Source: Saccharomycopsis phalli
Lineage: Eukaryota > Ascomycota > Saccharomycetes > Ascoideales > Saccharomycopsidaceae
Assembly: GCA_020342235.1 (NCBI GenBank)
Contig: CP073217.1
Location: 496,001-560,000, forward strand
Reading direction: 5' to 3'
DNA length: 64,000 nucleotides
The position numbers were made by a program, and so were the translations under genes. This document shows positions 60,060 to 64,000 of the stretch, in pieces. Within the stretch, counting starts at the first letter, position 1; each line of letters begins with the position of its first letter. The notes under the pieces are model-generated. The model was not told where the DNA came from. It saw only the letters and a list, made by a program, of their open reading frames with translations, and did no database searches.

Positions 60060-60535
60060 GATTAGCTTCGGACAGTCCGTCATCAGATGGAAAGCCTACG
60101 ATACGTGGAGCCGAGGAGCTTAGCGAAGCCGGGAAGGTTTAGCGAAGCCGACAGTGTTTAGCGGGTGAGGAAGCATTACAGTGAGTAGCGGTGTTTGAGG
60201 ACGTGTTTGGCGGCGGAACTAAAGGCTAGTGCCGCGGGGTGTCTCAGATACGGTGCTCGGAACGAATTTGTCCCGTCTGAATCCTGAGACTCCATGCCAG
60301 GACTTGCGGCTTATCTGATTGGTGGGGCACCAGCATACATGCCGATGCATAGTGCTGCATGACTATATACTGGCGACTCGTGAGCAGGACTGGCGATCTG
60401 CCAGATGGAGAACAGGGTCGGAGGAGATTGACGGCATAGCAGGCTCAAACCAAGGTCCAACGGCAAGAGGCTACGTAAATGTCTACAGAAGCTGTGGGTG
60501 GCATGCACACCTTAGTTTGGTCATGACACACGGTA
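60060..60535. other. GC-rich non-coding block, possible structured RNA
   Basis: This part of a 2.3-kb AT-rich spacer is clearly more GC-rich and has no convincing ORF. It contains a direct repeat TTAGCGAAGCCG (about 60119-60148) and a hairpin with the perfect 7-bp arms GTCTCAG (60241-60247) and CTGAGAC (60284-60290). I tried RNase P, MRP, SRP and snRNA motifs by eye and could not establish a match. 60536-60999 after it is a TGTTAGAATACTG-type repeat and AC-rich sequence. Confidence 0.3.
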
Positions 60536-60999
60536 CCACGGTACTATTGTTAGCGTATTGTGAATATGTATGATTACAGGGCTGGGACAGGAGGTGTATA
60601 CCAAGAATGGAGAGGTATTGGACAAGTATTGGAGAGGTATTGGATGTTGGAATACTGTAGGATGTTAGAACACTGTTGGATGTTAGATGTTAGAATACTG
60701 TAGGATATTGCAGAATGCTAGACAGCATTCTGAGAGTACTGTCAGAATACCAGGAGAATACTTGAAAAAGATTAAGAACACTGTAAAAGCCTGAAGATTG
60801 TAAAACACATAGACCCTGTAGACTACACTGTAAATTAAAATACAACACCACCACACAACTACAACTACACCACTACATATACACCATAATATCATAACAT
60901 ACAACTCAATACCGAGACACCTCCCAAACTATCTATCCATCTCACCTCACCACCTCCCAAATCACCCATCCATCTCACCTCACCACCCCGATACACCCA

Positions 61000-61539
61000 C
61001 TATATACTATACCCCTGCCGCATCTTAAGCTGGTTCTCCTTCAAATTATTAATCTTCCGCCGCCGCGCATTGATAAACCAGTTGGACAACTGCTGGTTCG
61101 TAAGCCCAGTCTTCATGATAAGATCAAACTTCTCCTTCGAGTTCGGATACGGGTTGCTGAGATTGCTGTTGAGCCAGTCCATCAATATCTTCGTCGTCTT
61201 CTTTGGCAAGTTGCATCGCTTCTTCTTCTTGCTCAAACTGCTCAGCTCACTATCTGACGTGGACGTATTCGCAGCATACTCCTGGCCCTGCGGATATTGG
61301 TACGTGTGGAAATATTGGCTGTGCTTCTCAATGACCGGCGTTGAGAACGTCAGCGACGACCGTGATGACGACAGAGACAGTCCGCCAGTCACGTTGTCGG
61401 GCACTTGTGCCACCAGCGGCGTCGTGTGTGCGTAGCAGTACGATCGGAGCGAGATGTTTGGGTTGTATGTGTTGTTGGAGTAGTCGTAGCTGAGCTCGCG
61501 GTTGAAGTCGAGTCTTGGTGCCATGGCAAAGTTGGACAT
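61000..61539 (-). CDS. TALE homeodomain transcription factor (Cup9/Tos8-like)
   Basis: A 179-aa protein with a C-terminal homeodomain (about residues 106-166). A basic start KKKKRCNLPKK leads to helix 1 TTKILMDWLNSNL. The three-residue TALE loop extension includes NPYPNSKEK. Helix 2 is FDLIMKTGLTNQQ and the recognition helix is LSNWFINARRRK. Fungal TALE factors of this size include Cup9 and Tos8 (repressors of peptide and copper-related genes). I cannot tell the two apart and give no symbol. The N-terminal half is Ser/Tyr/Asn-rich and disordered. A TATATATA sequence at 61574-61581 lies upstream of the start. Confidence 0.88.
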   Translation of the reverse strand: MSNFAMAPRLDFNRELSYDYSNNTYNPNISLRSYCYAHTTPLVAQVPDNVTGGLSLSSSRSSLTFSTPVIEKHSQYFHTYQYPQGQEYAANTSTSDSELSSLSKKKKRCNLPKKTTKILMDWLNSNLSNPYPNSKEKFDLIMKTGLTNQQLSNWFINARRRKINNLKENQLKMRQGYSI

Positions 61540-63074
61540 GTTGTGTGGACGGGAAATCTGTCTGGAGCTGACTATATATATACGTGGAAAAGTGGCCTTG
61601 CTGTCACTGATCTCGATGCAGCGTCAGAAGCAAAGTTTGAGGCCCAAAAAAAAAAATATTCATGCAAGTGCAATCTTAATATGCGAGGTTCACACTACCA
61701 GATTGACGATTTTTCGCCCAACTAACCGTTAGCCATAGATCGGTGGGCTCGAGCCTTCAAAAAGGGAAAGAATTACTTTGCATGCTGATGCAGCAGACTG
61801 CAGACAGATGCCGGGCGGTGGAATGGTTTCACACCGCTGGGGTAACTACACTTTTGACACCTTGACACCGCCACCTCATGCTAAACGAACAGCCAGTTTC
61901 TGGTGGGCAAGTCTTGGCAATGGTTAGACAATTGTGTGCCAAAATGGACCCAGGTTGCAAGAATAGAGGCAAGATACAAGGTGGAAATTGCAAAAGCATG
62001 TCAGAAGTAAAAGAAAACAAAAAAAAAAAAAACATACAAACAAAAAAGCATATAACATACCAAAAAAAGAAAAACATATCAAAAAAAACATACCAAAAAA
62101 AAAAAAACATATCAAAAAAAATATACACACCACACATACAAACGTACAAAAACATAGCATAAAAGAGTGTAATGAAATAAAATAAAAAACATAACAAAAA
62201 AAACATAACAAAAAAAACATAACAAAAAAAACAAAATAGCGCCAGCACGTTTGGAGTAGGAGGAAACACAAAGTCAAAAACTATAAATGCAAAACTTTAA
62301 TCACCAAGCTCCAGTATTCAGTCCCTGGTAGTCGTAAACGATCACGGCCAAGAAAACTTTTTGATCCGATAAATTACCCTACCACCAGTGCCGCCTGATG
62401 AGTCACTCAAACGCTGATCGCAATAGATGGCAATTAACCGAGAGAGGCTGATGGACCCTAAGCAGCTCTCTGTCACCTTCTGACTACGAGTGCCAAAGGG
62501 GCTGCAAAGGAGGAAAAAAAAAAAAACGTAGTGGGCAGAGAAAAAAAAAAACAAAGTGCCTGCCCACAAACAAACAAAAAAAAAAGTACAAGCGCCCCCA
62601 GTTTGTGGCAAGTATTGTGCCATGTCAGGAGGCGTATCGGGCCTGATTTTTAGTGTAGTAGTTCCGTGTGTATTAACTTTTCCAATGACAGCAGAGGGGA
62701 AACAGCCGCGGTATTGAGAAGAACCGCCAAAAGAAAAGAGTGCAAAAAAAAAAAAAAAAAAACATTGCACAAAAAACATTGCACAAAAAACAAAAACACA
62801 AAAACCAAAACGAAATGTACCTGAACCATAATTGTAATGGTACATGGTGAAACTAGGTGAGTACCTTACGGGCAGGAACAATGCTGGCTCCGATGAAGCA
62901 TGAAATGGCACGGGTGTGAGTGGGAAATGGACGACTATATGGCGAATCGATTGAGGTACGAGGCGGTGGCCATCAAGAGATTGGCATTTTTGTACAAAGA
63001 TTTTTTTTTTCCTGAGCCAATACGGAATTCCAGCTTGCGTGCATGAGGCTATCAGCAGTGCTTGGCGCCTGTGT
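61540..63074. other. Intergenic with dense A-rich low-complexity tracts
   Basis: 61990-62240 and 62505-62800 are built of A runs (8-17 nt) separated by CATA, CATTGC or CAAAC, including a 14-bp unit close to CATAACAAAAAAAA. Long minus-strand frames here (for example 62342-63127) are Phe-rich by-products of the T-rich strand. No gene supported. Confidence 0.6.
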
Positions 63075-63608
63075 CTATTTATTGCCATTCTGGGCTTGTT
63101 TGCTGACAAACTGTGCCTTGTGCCCAATCAAATATTCCGACAACCGAGGCAACCCGCTCATGTTGTTCAACGCCCGGTACATACTGTTAGCCTGGTAGCT
63201 GCCCGGCACCATCATGCCTTCCAGGTCGACCTGGATCCACCCAAAAGTATCGTCGACATCTGCACGGCGGCCATACTCCGGCACCCGCCGAAAGTCGTAT
63301 ACGGGCATGAACGAATCCCCGTATACTGCAGCCTCGAGCACATAGCTATAGTCGCGATGCACGTGCCCCGCAAGAAAGCCCTGCAACCGGCTGACAAACT
63401 CGTCATTGGGCACAAAGTTTGAGTCGGAAATCTCAATGGAGCCGGCGCCAATGGAGCGAGACGCTTGGCTCAACCATCCCAACGGCACGTCGCGGGGATC
63501 TGCGCTGAGTGAGACCAGGGCCCTGTCTTTTGGCAACCGGTGGAGGTGGTACCCTAACGAGGAGATTGAGAGGTGACGCTTTAGTATGTTGTAATTTAAG
63601 AGCGACAT
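63075..63608 (-). CDS. Unrecognised protein, probable mitochondrial targeting
   Basis: A 177-aa protein with balanced composition unlike its low-complexity surroundings. The N-terminus MSLLNYNILKRHLSISSLGYH is basic, hydroxylated and without acidic residues, as in mitochondrial presequences. The body has well-ordered segments (VYDFRRVPEYGRRADVDD, FGWIQVDLEG, VPGSYQANSMYRAL, GLPRLSEYLIGHKAQ) that look like a conserved globular domain. I believe this is a real fungal gene of unknown function but cannot name the family. Start: first ATG of the frame. The upstream region is a minisatellite, so transcription signals are unclear. Confidence 0.65.
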   Translation of the reverse strand: MSLLNYNILKRHLSISSLGYHLHRLPKDRALVSLSADPRDVPLGWLSQASRSIGAGSIEISDSNFVPNDEFVSRLQGFLAGHVHRDYSYVLEAAVYGDSFMPVYDFRRVPEYGRRADVDDTFGWIQVDLEGMMVPGSYQANSMYRALNNMSGLPRLSEYLIGHKAQFVSKQAQNGNK

Positions 63609-63757
63609 GAGGGGAGGAGATGAGTATGGAGAGATTGTTGATGAGTATAAGTGGAGATGAGTAGTGTTGCGTGGAAATGAGTAGTGTTGAGTAGTGTTGA
63701 GTAGCGGCAGGTATAATTAAATGATTAATTGCACTGGTAGCAACGTCGATATTATTT

Positions 63758-63882
63758 GCAATTGCAGTGGTAATATTGGCAAACGTCGGAATTAGCAATT
63801 GCAGTGGTAATATTAGCAATTGCAGTGGCAATATTAGCAATTGCAGTGGCAATATTAGCAATTGCAGTGGCAATATTAGCAA
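63758..63882 (+). repeat. 21-bp tandem repeat, about five copies
   Basis: Units close to GCAATTGCAGTGGCAATATTA, the last four contiguous. A related GAGTAGTGTTGAGTAGTGTT run lies at 63658-63706. Together they occupy the 63609-64000 end of the window, with no gene seen. Confidence 0.85.
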
Positions 63883-64000
63883 TCACAATATAACAATAAT
63901 TAGCAACCTCAGTACACAATCTCAGAATACAATGACCAAGTATTGACAATAACCAGGTATTGACCTGTAATAGGACCTTCGGATCTCAAATGCACCCGAC

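Noticed and set aside
61990-62800. A-rich tracts considered as poly(A) tails of retroposed sequences
   Set aside because: They are many short runs with CATA/CATTGC spacers and no adjacent retroposed body or target duplication. LINE tails in this genome are TAA-type.
62342-63127. 261-codon minus-strand frame rich in Phe
   Set aside because: Built on A-rich tracts read in reverse, and it overlaps the better-supported gene at 63075-63608.

Overview
The window looks like chromosomal DNA of a budding yeast (Saccharomycotina). It encodes fungal single-copy genes recognisable as EFG1, SLH1, FTR1, RIX7, POP7, CWC2, PRP28, DAL3, EMC4 and BBC1. These genes are almost all uninterrupted. The one intron I can support (in FTR1) has a perfect TACTAAC branch site. 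There is one nuclear tRNA-Thr. LINE (non-LTR) sequences are frequent and several solo LTRs are present, which is unlike Saccharomyces cerevisiae and suggests an early-diverging or non-WGD yeast; I cannot name the species. Layout: (a) 1-22.3 kb is an ordinary gene region: a partial membrane protein, EFG1, SLH1, tRNA-Thr, FTR1 with a candidate iron-GATA site, an ACS-family (Dal5/Tna1-like) permease, a YjbQ/UPF0047 protein and RIX7. The spacers between them are AT-rich and rich in short tandem repeats. (b) 22.3-46.6 kb is an accessory island. It holds seven intact genes and one broken copy of a single secreted-protein family, each with a conserved promoter block. They are interleaved with LINE copies of several ages, solo LTRs and segmental duplications. 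(c) 46.9-64 kb returns to conserved genes: POP7 and CWC2 (divergent, about 15 bp apart), PRP28, DAL3, an FMP42-like transporter, EMC4 and BBC1 (divergent, 77 bp apart), a TALE homeobox gene and an unrecognised probably mitochondrial protein. The spacers here carry minisatellites. The most interesting content is the island. By eye, the family proteins (330-357 aa, signal peptide, six conserved cysteines) align with ribonuclease T2: a GLW block like CAS I, a W-E-x-P...H-x-D-[DEN]-F-[ST]-[ST]-L...CY block like CAS II, then the QDYxxAV helix and the C-terminal strands. However, the CAS I histidine is replaced by Arg or Ile and CAS II is split by an insertion, so the members look like RNase T2-derived pseudoenzymes. 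They have been amplified locally as whole units with promoter and 3' flank. Two copies even share one ancestral LINE insertion at the identical base. Functional links between the other genes are weak. POP7 (RNase P/MRP), EFG1 and RIX7 serve RNA and ribosome maturation, CWC2 and PRP28 serve splicing, and SLH1 serves ribosome rescue, but they are scattered and do not form a cluster.
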